Assembly: GCA_002105175.1 (NCBI GenBank)
Contig: MCGE01000005.1
Span: 744,001-808,000, forward strand
DNA: 64,000 nt
Direction of reading: 5' to 3'
DNA from: Absidia repens
Lineage: Eukaryota; Mucoromycota; Mucoromycetes; Mucorales; Cunninghamellaceae
Shown here piece after piece: positions 1 to 12,484 of this stretch (its first letter is position 1; the number at the start of each line of letters is the position of its first letter). The notes beneath the pieces were generated by a model. It did not search any database. It saw nothing but the letters and a program-made list of their open reading frames with translations, and was not told the DNA's origin. The translations under genes and the position numbers were made by a program.

Positions 1-2085
1 TATGTTCTTTTTATTATAATTAGTATCTCTGTTGTACGTTTACATCATGAGCTTCATCGAATGTGTATTACATATGCATAGAAAAAAAAAAGTGTGTCTA
101 TATATATGAAAAAGGAACGGATTAGGTATTATGGAGACTTCTTCCACCAAGTCTATAAGTTTGTGCGTAGAAAAAAACAGGGATGTGTTTGTGTGAAAAA
201 ACAGCTATTACAGTGTATTTTATTGTGGTGGTGTATATTGAAGAGCAAAGTTGAGAATAGTATTAATTATGTAGCTACTGGGTAGCAGGGGGGTTCTGAA
301 GTGTGGGATCTGACGGGATGGGATGGAAGACTCTGTGATTTGGCACTATGGGTGGGCAACTATTGAGAAAAAAAGGATGGACAGCTCCTATGGTGGGCAG
401 TTCCTGGGACCTAACGATCGTTGCTCATCGCTCCGTCCGAAAAAAAGAGTCGGAGGGACAAAAAAAGCGAAATTAAAGTTACTATAGCTGAGTTTTCTAC
501 GGTCCATTTTCTTTTTGATATATAATATACTAATCTTTGTTTGCAAGTCTTACAATATACATCTACATCTACATCTACTAACTACGCTTGATATCGGAGC
601 GGGAACGAGATAAAAACAAGACCTAGTGTCCAGGGGTAAAATTTTTTACCTTGTTTTCGGTATAATATTTTACTATTTTCGCAGTGTCTTACAAAGTAAA
701 TGCACATATCATTTTCCTTTTTAGTACTTCAGATACGTTTCAAATCCTAGGTCTGCCAGCGAAAGTCATCTCTTTTTGAAGGCTGATAACTCTTTCTTTT
801 TTTTAAAAAAAAACAAAAAAACAAACAAACTGATGTACACGTTTTGTTCTTAAAGGTCTGAGTTATCATGTTTATATATTATTTTTTTGAGGTGGCCATT
901 TTTTAAAAAACAGTCAGTCTTCTAGGATCAAGCCTAAAATTTGACATTATAAGTGAGCCGCACATATTCCAAAAATTGGAATAAAAAGAAATCAACAAGT
1001 TGGGTGATTTTAAAAAAAAACCTTGGTAATGAATTTATCTAGAAAATATAATAAAGATAATATATATATTTTTTTTTGAAGGTATTTATACTAAATTTTT
1101 AAAATGTTTCGTGAGTCGCGCACGAAACCCAACTATGTGTGAGGCACACACATAAAAAAAAACAAAAAAAAAACACTACACCCAGCCAAATCTTCCAATC
1201 ATGCGTCTTCATTCATTGCCCAGATGATAATTTCGTTCCATCCAAACAACTCTCCAAGGTTGAGATCACCCATTACAGTTTTTATTTTTTTTAGAGTGAG
1301 CACCAGAACTTTTTATGGTCAAGTTCAGCCGTTTGTGGATTCAGTAGGCTTGACAATAAATTAAGGCAAAGACTTGGAAAGTGCGAATCGCGATGTATTA
1401 TTTTCGAAAGTAAAAATAACAAAGTAAATAAATAAAATAAATGACTTGCATCAAGTTAATAGTTGATCAATAGAATAAGATAAAATAAAATATAGAATTA
1501 ATAGTCAAAAAGGATTCGTGATAATAAATACTCCTTTTGATGAAACGATAAAAGTAATAAAGCGAATAGTTTGGTGGTAAGAGCACCTTTGCACTGGGTT
1601 TTATTTAATTTGAGGAAGTTTGAAAATGAAGCGAGTATTTATACTAAATCTTTTATACGGTTTGTACATAATTTCAATTGTTCCGACTATTATAACTTTT
1701 ATTAATTTATTGTCAACTTGCATTCGTTTATCTTAATTATACCGAGAGCAGCTGCATTACAAAAACAATCGCTCACCATTTCACACGGAAGGTAGGGCAT
1801 TTTTGACTAAAAAAGGAGATTATCAAACTGTAAAGAAATACTTGATGGGAGACGCCAAGAAATATGATCAGACATCTTATTCCACAGTAATTGATGATTT
1901 CTTTATTTGAATGATTTCAATATATTGATATATACATAAGGAATACGTTTATATCATATTCCATGTGGGAGCCCAAGAAGAAAATTCAAACAGCGCAAGT
2001 GGATTTCGGTTTTCGTGGTGACAATGTTTTCGAGTCTTTTTTTTTTTCCTTTTTTCTTTTTTTTTTACTCTTTTTATTCCATTTC
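1..2085. other. AT-rich intergenic region
   Basis: No supported gene. The stretch holds A/T homopolymers, a short ACATCT tandem near 557-577, and a perfect inverted repeat at 965-983 (8-bp arms, 3-nt loop). Near 1566-1640 there is a decayed tRNA-like stretch with an A-box-like TGGTGGTAAGAGC. A T/C-rich tract at about 2037-2080 immediately precedes the first gene. Confidence 0.5.
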
Positions 2086-3392
2086 ATGCGACATATCAAT
2101 CTTACACGCCGTGGTTTATTACAACTATCTTCCAATACGCATAGTACTATCAAACCAACAATACGACGCTTACAACAAAACCATCATCAACGATGTTTTG
2201 GGACGTCATTCTGCAGGCTACAACAAAACGAATCTCTCAGCAGCGACAAGACACCCTCACACAAAAGCGCCAATCCTTTACAATTCCGTAAGATCCATTT
2301 TCTTATTTTGTTTGTATTATATTGAAAGTACATACACGCAAACTCGATTTTCATTTTCTTTATTCTCTCTCTTTTTTTTTTTTATAGCATGGCTCCTTAG
2401 TACAGCATCGCCACGCATTAAAGACTATCCATACATCAAGGCACCTTCAGACTGGGCGTTTTTAAATATTCTACCTGTCAAAATGCAACATTCTTTATGC
2501 CAATGGCTCGGCCATCGAATGCTACAACTCAACATGGGTGATACATACTTTCCAGATCAGTTTCTAGTGGGTGGTAAGCATGCAGAAAATTAAAGCACCA
2601 CAAATAAGGACCCTTCGCTTAAGCTCAAACTCACATCTCCCTCTTTTTTTTTTTCATTCATTCATCGTCATCTTCTTCACAGCTAGTCTCGGTACACGAA
2701 AAGCCCTGGAAAGTATCTCTGAATTCCTGACACATCCAAGTGACACGTCGATGAAGAACGTCAATCAGCTAATAGCACCGACATTGGGGCAGGCGTTGTT
2801 GGGCAAGGCAGAAGGCTCATTTGGAGTCCATGACGAAATATCCATTGAACTACCACAGATCTACGATGCTCGTGTAGGTGACATCTGGGTGACTTTGGGG
2901 AATGTGGATGCGTTGGAAAACCCTCGACAGTACGAAACCTTACGTTGGATGACTTTGGTGGTAGCCATGAAAAAATCTGCTGTGGATGAACTGGAAGAAC
3001 CATTTGCTGATTACCGAAAAAGAGTCGGCAAGGGATTGATGGAAGGTGCTCATGTGGCAATAGATGTTGAAATCGATGCGGATGTCCGGTATCAAGTGAT
3101 GCGTCCTACCATATCTGACGATCAACAACATTTAGAAGATAGTGATTCTGTTCTTACTGAAGGCAAGCCTGATGCTAAACATGAGGTAGTTTTGTTTGAT
3201 GAAGGCCGGCGTACCTTGCTGGTCCGATTTGAATCACCTTATTTTGCACCTGCTCATGCCATGGTTTCTGGACGTGATGAATATACTGGCGAACCTATCA
3301 ATGATTGGAACTGGCGTATCAGCGATATTGATCAGCTTGTGGAAAAGCAGAACCTGGATGCCGATGGTGATGGTAGTGATATAGACGAATAG
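2086..3392 (+). CDS. Putative mitochondrial protein, possibly Tim44-like/MAIP1-like
   Basis: Three exons (2086-2287, 2388-2573, 2683-3392) join in frame to 365 aa. The donors are GTAAGA and GTAAGC; the first acceptor follows a long T tract. The chosen ATG opens an N-terminus rich in Arg, Ser and Gln with almost no acidic residues for about 60 residues, typical of a mitochondrial presequence. The rest is a soluble alpha/beta-type sequence ending NDWNWRISDID before an acidic tail. That ending recalls matrix proteins of the Tim44/MBA1/MAIP1 group, but this is an impression, not an alignment. An in-frame alternative start at 2193 would need a poorer acceptor and would lose the presequence. A poly(A) signal AATAAA lies at about 3471. 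Gene structure is fairly sure; function is not. Confidence 0.7.
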
Positions 3393-4370
3393 TAGTTTAG
3401 AATCTTTTTAGTTTAGTTATTTTGTTTGAAATATCTACTTGAATTTTAGCAACGAATATCAATAAAAAGAGCTTTTATCATTATTTTTCTTTATTTTTGA
3501 CTTTGTTGATTGTCCCTGCTGTAATGTCTTTGGTTGGATATGGGATCTGGTGTGTAGATTCAATAAGGATATACAAGGAAGATACTGTGATGTATTTATG
3601 AGTTCAATACAAAAAAAAGGAAGTCATTTGACAGGATTGCGATAGAGCACAAGTGTTATGGGCATCTACAAAACTTTTTGTTATTTACTTTTATTGAGAA
3701 AATACTATTCTTTTTTTTTAATTAACTTTCTTACACAGTTTGTTGACACAGTTTGTTGACACTTTTTGATACTTCGTTTATGATTTTTATCAGAACTCAA
3801 AAGTATTTAAATTGGATGAGAATGCGAGTTCCTGGACGTCAGAAGTAAGACTATGATAGGCAGGGATGCGAAAACTGTTTTCGGAGAAGAATATTTTTTT
3901 ATCTGCTAAAAACATTGTATATTAAGCTATAAACTATGGTTGGCATTCACTGAAGGATTACATATATGTTAAAAATTTAAGGATCTTTTATTGTAGAATA
4001 GACGTAACGTAAGAGGTAAGAAGATAAGCAATTCTATAATTGGTGACAAAAAGTTGTACAGTAGAGATATGGTTATTTTACAATTCGTGGCAAATTAATG
4101 TAAATAGCAGAGAGTACGAAGACGTTGTGATATTTGCACCACAAGAAGAGAACCACCATGCCCACCCCCACCCCTTGGTGAGTGATGGAGGTTGCGGAAA
4201 AAAAACAGAGCCACCAAGCTACCAGTCGTTGTCATGAGAAAAGAGACAAAATTATTAATGATTTGGGCCATGTAAAACTAAAGCAAGTAAAACTGAAATA
4301 GAAAATGGGTTCTCAGTTTTATTATCCACCGAAAAAAATAAAAATCGCCCTACCAGACGAATAAAATTCA
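3393..4370. other. Intergenic, AT-rich
   Basis: Contains the 3' UTR and poly(A) signal of the upstream gene. A 17-bp phrase (ACAGTTTGTTGACACAG-like) is tandemly duplicated near 3735-3765. The segment 4230-4370 is the variable 5' flank of a repeat copy and includes TCATGAGAAAAGAGAC, which is echoed upstream of other copies. No gene seen. Confidence 0.5.
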
Positions 4371-5005
4371 TTTCAAATGCCGCCCACGTGAAATATTTTG
4401 TTTCCTCTTTTCCGCCTTTTTTTTTCCGGCTCTCTTTCGCTTCAATTATTTTCTTCCTTGCATTTTTTTTTTTTCACCGTTCAATTTTTATGGTGCTATT
4501 TTGGATTTAGAATAGTGTCAGGACTAGTTTAGAAGGGGTTTCAGCTCAGGGATTACAAGATGCATGGGGAAACCCTTTCATTTTGGATTCAGGATTTGGA
4601 AACACCATTAGTTGGCTTTTCGAATCCTCCATCGGCTTAGCTTAGTGTTAGCTTGTCTCAATATCTGAATAAAATATACTTGTTTCAATGAAATATGTCC
4701 CATTAGTCTTTCTCTCATGTTTTGTACAATAGATCCCTTTCTACTACAATCACCCCTTAAATTATTGCTGGCAGTTGTTAATCCCGCCAGTCTTTCTCAT
4801 TCCTTGTACAGTATATTAGCTCCTCTTTACAATCCTCCCTATAGATTAGTGCTGAATCTTCTCCAGATCCCTCATTAGTCTTCTCCAGGCTAGCCCCATT
4901 AGATCTTTGATTGCTTTTTGCAGTTTATGGTTTATACTTATGTTTCAATAAAATATATCCTCGCTTTCTAGCACTATCAACCGCAGTCACCAGACCCATT
5001 TGATG
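4371..5005 (+). repeat. Dispersed ~640-bp element, copy 1
   Basis: The copy begins with TTTCAAATGCCGCCCACGTG and continues into a C/T-rich tract. The conserved core contains GTGTCAGGACTAGTTTAGAA and GATGCATGGGGAAACCCTTT. After it come degenerate modules built around AATAAAATAT and ATCCCTTT. It ends near a shared GACCCATTTGAT motif. The order of blocks and the total length match the copies near 19.5, 26.0, 32.4 and 49.4 kb. No reading frame longer than background is shared between copies. Confidence 0.85.
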
Positions 5006-6199
5006 TTATGTAATCCTCTTTTCTTTTATTTATTTTTTATTTTGTTTTTCTTTTGATGTAAGATAAGATGAGTTAAGATGAGTTTCATATCATGCCGTAT
5101 ACGGATATGATTTCGGTGACGTTTGAAGGATAATCTCTGAGCCACCCGCAGCACTTTATTAGTCAGCGTTCCTTACAAGCATGCTTCAATGTACTTCCGC
5201 CATCTATTGTAAAATCGTCTGACAGTTATTGATAGAGAATTATAAATAGGAATACTGTTTATTTACTATGTCTGTATGACTATTTTTGTATTTTTTTTTT
5301 TTTTGGGCAATCAAATGAGATATAAATGATGCAAATTCCATTACCTGGCCTGTGCAGAATGGGATCAGTATTTCTTTACCCCTGCTTTATATCAAACCAT
5401 ACCATTTTTGGAACATTCCCTGTCTAGGATCTTTTTAAATGCAAGGCATCTCAACCAAACTTTCCAAACATCGACCGATTTTGCATGTTTGTAAGTACCC
5501 CATAAAGTTGCTTTTAGTTTTGTACACACGCCGGGGGGGGGTTTTTTTTTCTTTCTCCTTTTTGTGCCAGGCTATGATGTACGATTTTATTATTATGTCA
5601 AAGATAAGAGGCAACTCTATCTGAAGATGGCCTTTGGCTGTGAGTATTTTCTTCCACTATGACATGTATGACCGAATATCCATAGATATATGAAATAATG
5701 ACAATAAAAATCAAAAGAGACAAAAGCAAGTGAGTGATAAAAATAAAATTGTTTTTATTCAAAATTGGTAGTCGTAAAGGTGGATATCATGACATTTCCT
5801 GTAACCACAAAATGTAATAAATTTCATTTCAAATGATTCTGAGTGATTTTATTTGCGACTGATTCCTTTGGGCAGCGATATAAGGAACCAGGCACCTGGA
5901 AAGCGACAGTTTAGCTAGCAATTATATATAAAAAAGAATGACAGTATGGTGTATCTTTATTTCAGCACAAAATAAAATAAGAGAAAAAAGCCAATTTGAT
6001 ATATTTGTTTATTGAGGGATAGTATAGGTTGATAATATAGAAATACAGAGATAGTAAAACTTTAACAATAAGAGCTGATAGGTAGGTGAGGACATGATGC
6101 AGATATAATAAAATGTAAATGTAGAGGTAAATTAAAAGATGTAAAAAAAAAAAGAAAGAAAGAAGGATAGATAGGGTAAGAGGAGGGAAGGGGAATAGT
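5006..6199. other. Intergenic
   Basis: No gene supported. A short frame at 5439-5624 has low-complexity composition. The 16-mer GATAGTATAGGTTGAT at 6018-6033 also occurs at 25398-25413, next to the 3' end of repeat copy 3. The right end is the 3' UTR of the minus-strand Bem1-like gene. Confidence 0.4.
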
Positions 6200-8236
6200 C
6201 TATTCTAGTGTATCATTGGCATAAACAGTCAGTTTTCCAACCTTGATTGACATTCCAAAGGCTTCTTCCATATCTAATTCCGTCTCCAGTGGCAGTCGAT
6301 CTTTACTTGAGTCAGCCTTGTATTGTAAATGAAACTGTGTGCCGAGTCGATCACCTATTTTGGATTTCAGATCATTCAAACTACTGTTGATTGGCACTTT
6401 GATGGCGATGATGTCGTCCTTGTGTACAATTTTAACCTTGATCGTTCTGCCGTTGACACCTGTCACATTGTTTTCTGTTGGTTGGGTTGCCAAAATTTGC
6501 GGTCCTTTCACGTAGGGTATGTTTGTATTGTCTGTAGAGAGAGGTGTGATATCGGTATGAGCCGTGTCTAGTTCGTGTTGGTGCGTATAGTTGTTGTCGT
6601 CACCGTTGCTACGTGGATCCTGATCTGTTTCCACGTCACCTTCATGGATTCCAAATAATTGACTTTGTACAAGAGAGCATCCCGATAAATAAGGCGGCAG
6701 GCTCAATAATTCCTGGCAGTATTTGTCCAAATCATTTTGTCGTTCCGCTAAACAAGAGATTAAAATTGAGTCCTTATAGTTCTGCATACCCACTAGCCCT
6801 TTATTTCTTTCTTCTTACTTACCAGTCACCTCTTCATTGACATGAGTAATAGGCCCAGGCATGTACGGTAATATCCGCTCATTATCTTCTTTACCAGCTT
6901 CATTGGGGAATTCATGTAGTAAATTGATTTGAAAGTCATAAAAATCTAAACGATAAAAGTATTTTAATACACCAGTATCTGCAATTTTATCATTTCCTGT
7001 CACTGGGGGGGTTTTTTTTACCTTCATATAAACGATAAAGTACTCGATGTTTCCCATTACTAAGGCCAGCATAAACGATGAACCAAAACTGATCCCCTTC
7101 CAGAATATAGGAGTCCATAGCTGCAGAAATGACCAAAGATTCAGGCGTCGTCATCGTCCGCCCGTTTTCCATGCTTTCCGATCCGAAGTTGTCATCGCCT
7201 GACTGATACTTTTGTAGTGGTGATGGTGGAGGTGGAGGATGTGATTGTGATGATGAGGTTGATAAGGAGGCAGAATGGGAACCAATATCACCACCATTCT
7301 CGTTTATAAGAGGCAGACTTGTTGATTCATAACCTTGGGTCAGTTTTTTCCATTCTTCTACCTTTGGTATAGGAGCAGCAGAGGTTTGCATCAAGTCACC
7401 CACATTATTGATCGTTTGTCCAGTCACTGCATCCCTGATTTCGACAAAGGACACAGGTATCAAGCCAGGCCCACCTAAGCGTCCAATAGGTTTGGCCACA
7501 AACCATTCCAAATTTGATTGAGCAATCACAATGATAGGCTCCCCAGTCTTTGCATTCAATTCATCTGAGCGTTCTGCTTGAAAATCATATAGCACAATAC
7601 CGTACAAAGGCTGCATCTTCTTACCAATGCCTATGTATACATAAATGCAAGCGATGGGAAATATTAAGTATTAGCAAGAAAAGTAAAAGTAAAATAAGGG
7701 TTGGTAATACGCTGTATTATGTATCCTATTGTATTACCTTGTTGAGAATCATCCCCATTTTCAGTTCCAAGCTCTTGTTCCGCTTGTTGCTGTTGCTGGT
7801 GATGCTGTTGCTGGTGATGCTGGTGCTGTTGCTGTATATTCTGCTGACCAATAGCAACGCTGGAAATGGTAGAGGCAAGAGGAGTGAGAGGAGGAGTGGA
7901 TTCATTACTGTTGCGTTTGTTCTTTTCCAAGACTTGAAAGTAAGATACAGGGACGACACCGCGAGAGTTTGATACAGGGTTGCAAGCTTCGTACCAATGA
8001 GTATCATTTTCCCTTCCAATGACATGAAAAAAGTCACCACGAGTAAAGGATAATTCAAGAGGACTTTGAGACTGATAATCGTACAGTGCCTTGATGACCT
8101 TTTTCGGTGACGCCATGGTAGGTGCATGTTGAGTAGCAGGGAGACTGACTGGCGTTGATATTTTGTTCTTGACTACAGAGAGACGTGCTGTACGAAGACT
8201 TCTTGGCGGCTTCACCTTTTCTTTTGTATGAAACAT
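6200..8236 (-). CDS. BEM1: Bem1/Scd2-type polarity scaffold (SH3-SH3-PX-PB1)
   Basis: Four exons (8236-7738, 7630-7022, 6945-6823, 6747-6200) give 592 aa, close to the 536-551 aa of Scd2 and Bem1. Domain order is diagnostic. SH3-1 lies at about 46-103 (ALYDYQ...GVVPVSYFQVL). SH3-2 is at about 172-233 (VLYDFQAERSDEL...GLIPVSFVEI). PX is at about 325-440 and PB1 at about 505-590 (TIKVKIVHKDD). A poly-Gln/His linker separates the SH3 domains and a Pro run precedes PX. Family knowledge: the scaffold links Cdc42, its GEF and PAK kinases at growth sites, with PX binding phosphoinositides and PB1 binding the GEF. All three introns are phase 1. A second Met at residue 41 (MASPKK) just before SH3-1 could be an alternative start. 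Confidence 0.93.
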
Positions 8237-9168
8237 TGTTGCGTTGTAAATATATCAACAATGGTGGAAACGAAGAGAGAGAGAGAGAAACAAAGTATTG
8301 CTCGCATCGTACAAAAAAAAAGGAAATGTGAAAATTCATTTTTGTTTCAAACGCCGCATATTCCTTTTTTGACCATTTTTATTACACGAACAAAAATTAT
8401 TAGTGCAGGTTATTGCCTTTAAAAGTGAGAATATTACCTACCAAGTATGCAGCGGTACTTTGTCCCGCATGTGCGGCTTTTGCTTGGGGGGGGGTTTGAT
8501 ACTAAAATCAACTCTCTGTATATACTCTAAACATGACGAATGGCTGATAGAACTGAGAAAGTCGTCAACCTTTCTGAGCAACACAAGAAAGAAGTGCCAT
8601 TGGGATAAATCCTTGGATCATAACTTCCACTCAATTTGGTGATTGCAAAGAGATGATAAACTCACTTTACCTTTTACCGAACATGGTCGAAGAAGCGACT
8701 AATTTCTGTGGAACAAAGTGATAATACTCATGTAGACCCTGAAATAATTATTGATCCACTCAACAATATAGCACATCATATCTTCCGATAACCATCCTCC
8801 CCCTCATCAACATCACAAAATTATTATCATAGTATATTCATCCACCACAGACTATTGTGTCATCTATTTTAACACCAATGCCACCAAACAAAATAGTGTC
8901 AAATTAACGATTTTTTTATTTGAGATAAAAAGAATGTGCAACGCCAACGCTATGGTCATATAAAAGAAACCTACTACTGATTTGCACGGAGTATCATAAA
9001 AGAAAAGAGCTATACTAAGAATACCATCACTAACTAAAACTATACTAAACGAGTATCATATCATTTATCATCATATTCCAGAAGACTTGCTTATTCCCTA
9101 CTTTTGTGAAAAACGAAAGAAAAAGCGTCAATATTAACCACCAATATCACTTAACTTTCATTATCATT
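8237..9168. other. Intergenic between two minus-strand genes
   Basis: Bem1 5' flank with a GA-rich run (8275-8290), then featureless AT-rich sequence and the 3' UTR of the SR-protein gene. No gene seen. Confidence 0.5.
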
Positions 9169-10633
9169 TCATATTTCTTGCCTTTCATCAGCAACTGGTT
9201 CAGGCGAGTGGAAGCCTTGGCTATCGGGTGAGGCGCTACGACGAGAAGGTCTTTCATTGGAAGCAGCACGTCTGGGGGATCGAGAGCGAGATCGAGAGCG
9301 AGAAGGTGAAGGAGAAGATCGTCGTCGTCGAGGTGATTGACTGCGAGAACGAGGACTTGCAGATCGAGAAGGAGATCGAGAAGGAGATCGGCTGCGAGAA
9401 CGACGAGAGCTACGACGAGGCGATCGGCTACGAGATGGGGATCGGCTACGGGAGTGGCGAGAGCGTTCACGGTGGTACTAGATGAAGAATAATAACAGAA
9501 AGATGTCCAGTCAATCTTGTAATCATTCCATCCACGAAACTTTTTTTTTTTTTTTTTTTTTTAACTTACCAAGCGAAGAGTAATTCGTTGGCCGTTCAAT
9601 TCACGACCATCCATTTTCTTTAAAGCGTATTCCATATCAGCACGATCAGCGAAATCCACGACACTAAAATATAAAAAGAATAAACCATAAGTCATTACAA
9701 ATGATTAATGATCATGTCTCATCCATTATATGAACTTACCCTTCACCAGCACGAGGCTTGCCAACATCGGCATAAAGGATTTCACCAGCCTTGCGCATCA
9801 TATCCTTGAGATCCTATTGATTTTTTTTTGTAAGAGGAAGGTAAGCATTGAGGACAAAAGGAGGCATAAAGAGAGATATAGAGAGGAGAGAGAAGATGGT
9901 AGCCATGAGTATAATGAAAAGTAATAATAAAAAAAGTCCCACAGTTCAATGTCCAATCAGAAAATACTGCAACCCCAAAAAACGTCATCATCAAACCAGT
10001 GTACAAAAAAAAGTGATCGAAGATATGGCAACAAAACATACACACACCACCAAAAGCGCCCCCTCTTTTTTTTGATAGCCAGTATACCCAACCAGATAGT
10101 ATAGTACTTAAGGAGATGTAGAGGGAAGTGGAAGAAGATATAGAAGAGACAAAGAAGACAAACGTACCTGCCAGTTGGTTCCAGGAGCAACATTTTCAAC
10201 AACCAATCGATAACGAGAAGTAGAGCGACGAGGACGACTAATAATTAAAGAAACAAAGGTTTAAACGTACAGGCCAAAAGTTATTGATATGTTCTAATAT
10301 TACCGTTCATCACGACGACGATCAGGACCGTCTTCACGAGAGCGACGAGCACCACGAGCAATTTCTACAATAAGCCTATAAGAAATGAACTAAGTGTCAG
10401 TCTTAAGCGAGTACTAGCAACTATATCTTTACTTACCTTTCACCAAGGAAGGACTTGCCATGGAAGTCATAAACAACATCCTTGGCATCTCTAGCACTTT
10501 TGAATTCAACAAACCCAAAGCCAGACTTGACATTGACTTCACGAATTTCACCATAGTTCTTGAATAAACGTTCCAAGTCACGAGATCTAGCATCTCTGGC
10601 AAGATGGCCAATGTATACTCTTGTTGAAGACAT
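9169..10633 (-). CDS. SR-family splicing factor (two RRMs plus RS domain)
   Basis: Six exons (10633-10437, 10375-10304, 10237-10168, 9813-9740, 9663-9570, 9477-9169) encode 271 aa. RRM1 begins near residue 5, with RNP2 VYIGHL and RNP1 KSGFGFVEF. The second RRM (about 100-168) carries NWQDLKD, matching the SWQDLKD signature of the pseudo-RRM in SRSF1-type proteins. The last exon encodes a C-terminal RS domain of about 100 residues. Such proteins bind exonic enhancers and promote spliceosome assembly in the nucleus, and also act in mRNA export; the closest fungal relative is probably S. pombe Srp2. One intron holds a 21-22 T run just upstream of the last exon. The RS exon leaves long antisense open frames that are shadows. 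Confidence 0.93.
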
Positions 10634-10842
10634 ATTGTGATAATAATAAAAAGAAAAGAGCAGATAGAGAAAGAGATAAAAAAAGGAGGAGACCGAAATC
10701 AATTTTTATTGGTTTGAAAATGACCGCATTCAAGCCAAGCCACAGTGAATTTCCGATTTCATTACAAATTGGGGCGGCATTAGATTTATATTCCTGCCTT
10801 TTTTTTATTCCTTACTTTCGTACAAGACTAGCTCTTTTACCT

Positions 10843-12484
10843 ATGGTAAGATTCTTTTCACATAGTTTTTACGTTAAAAAAAAAACCATTCTCATATGTT
10901 TTATAGTATACTGTTGCTTCCGTAGCGAAAACTAGAACGAAATCCACTCGCCGAAGAAAATCACCTGTCAAGACGGAACCCGGTTTGAATCAGGTAACGT
11001 TATTCCATACCTTTTTCAAACAAATGAATGTGGAAGCATCCGATATTAAAACTTTTTTTTCTATTATCAAGCAGATGGAAACGAGTAGTAGTACATCCGT
11101 CACTGCCATCAACAAACAGTCCAAGTCCATTGGAAAGAAGCCGCGAACAACTAAAAACACAGGTGTGAAAAAGACTTCAAGGCCAGAAAAACCAAAACGA
11201 CAAGTTCAATCTTTTGCTACAGATGAAGAGGTGACTTTGTTACCGGTAAGCGTCAAAATGGATCCTAAGTATAAGGAAATGGGATGTTGCTCATCTACTC
11301 TTCGTTTTTATGCAGGCTATGCGTGGACGAATCGAACGGGCGAGACGGGAAAAGATTTATGTTATGTCAAGGAAGTCTGTCAGCAATGTGGAACAAGAAT
11401 TTGAAGGTAATTTTCGATACTGAGGCACTGAACTACCTGACGAAAATATGACACAAAATTAATCATACATGTATTTATGTTATCTATTAAATAGTGACCG
11501 GAAGTACTGGAAATGTAAGTGTTTTGCAACACATAGCTCACCTATTCTTACTTTTCTTTTCTCTATTTTTTTTTCTAGTTATATACCATTCATATTGGGC
11601 CCCAATTATCATGCGCATGTGTTGATTTTCGGTACCGCCGCCGCCATTGTAAACACATTTTGATGATTCTCTTAAAACTGTTTCATCTTCCGCCTAGCTC
11701 ACCTATGTTCCAAACTTTGAGACCTAATCAAAACGTAAGTAACCCACACACACCTAAAAAAATAAAATATAAGGAAGTGGAGGAGGGATGAGGGGGCTGT
11801 CACAAATGACCAGATGCTCACAAGATTATTTAATCAATGCAGGTTTTACGGGATATATTCTCCAGCTGCATTCCTGACCCTACTGCTTTGATACCCGAAG
11901 AACTGAAAGCTCTCATCGACAAGAAGTTACATGGTGAAGCTGAGCAAACCGATATCAAGACACAAAGGTATTTGAAATGATAAACCAAGAATAATGTGAT
12001 TGACACATTTTACTTTCATCTTTTCTAGACGTTCGCTCAATTCGTCAGACTGTCCTGTTTGCTGTGACTCATTTGAAGAAAAAGCCATTATTGACATCCT
12101 ATTTTGTCTTGTTTGTGGCAATAACATTCACAAGGTAAATATTAAACGGGATCAACAGGTTGTATTCTAACCTTTTTAACCCATGTTAATAGACCTGTTT
12201 CGATATGTGGAAAAGTGCCAGGGGATCAAACGTTTCATGTGTATACTGCCGATCTCCATGGGAAGACCCTAGTGCGCCTAAGAAGAAGAAAAAATTGGAC
12301 CTCAATATTGAAGGATTTACTAATTTTGGGCAAGAACTTGGTTTGTCTAGTGTCCGGGGTAAGACTTTTTTTTTTGTTTTATGTTAAAAAGTCAAAACCC
12401 TATAACTTACCTACTATATCCTTTTCTTGTTTTATAGACTCGACAACCTATCGCGACTTCCCTCATCGACGTTACTACTATTGA
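10843..12484 (+). CDS. SWIM and RING zinc-finger protein, probable E3 ubiquitin ligase
   Basis: A ten-exon model (10843-10845, 10907-10993, 11075-11245, 11316-11406, 11495-11514, 11579-11734, 11843-11967, 12029-12134, 12193-12358, 12438-12484) gives 323 aa. All phases close and all sites are GT-AG. The N-terminus is basic (TRRRKS, GKKPR). A SWIM finger CxCx9CxH lies at C136, C138, C148 and H150. A RING-like finger lies at C226/C229, C244/C247, H252/C255 and C269/C272. SWIM-RING fusions are known in ZSWIM2/MEX-type ubiquitin ligases, so ligase activity is inferred. The start codon lies alone on a 3-nt first exon, so the true 5' end is less certain. Intron 2 ends in AAGCAG, a NAGNAG tandem acceptor. 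Confidence 0.82.

Noticed and set aside
2193..2287. Alternative start at 2193 for the first gene
   Set aside because: It needs an acceptor at 2400 after a poorer tract and removes the clear mitochondrial-type presequence reached from the ATG at 2086.
9228..9485. Long plus-strand frame opposite the RS domain (Glu/Arg-rich)
   Set aside because: It is the antisense shadow of the repetitive RS exon, which has consistent splice sites on the minus strand.
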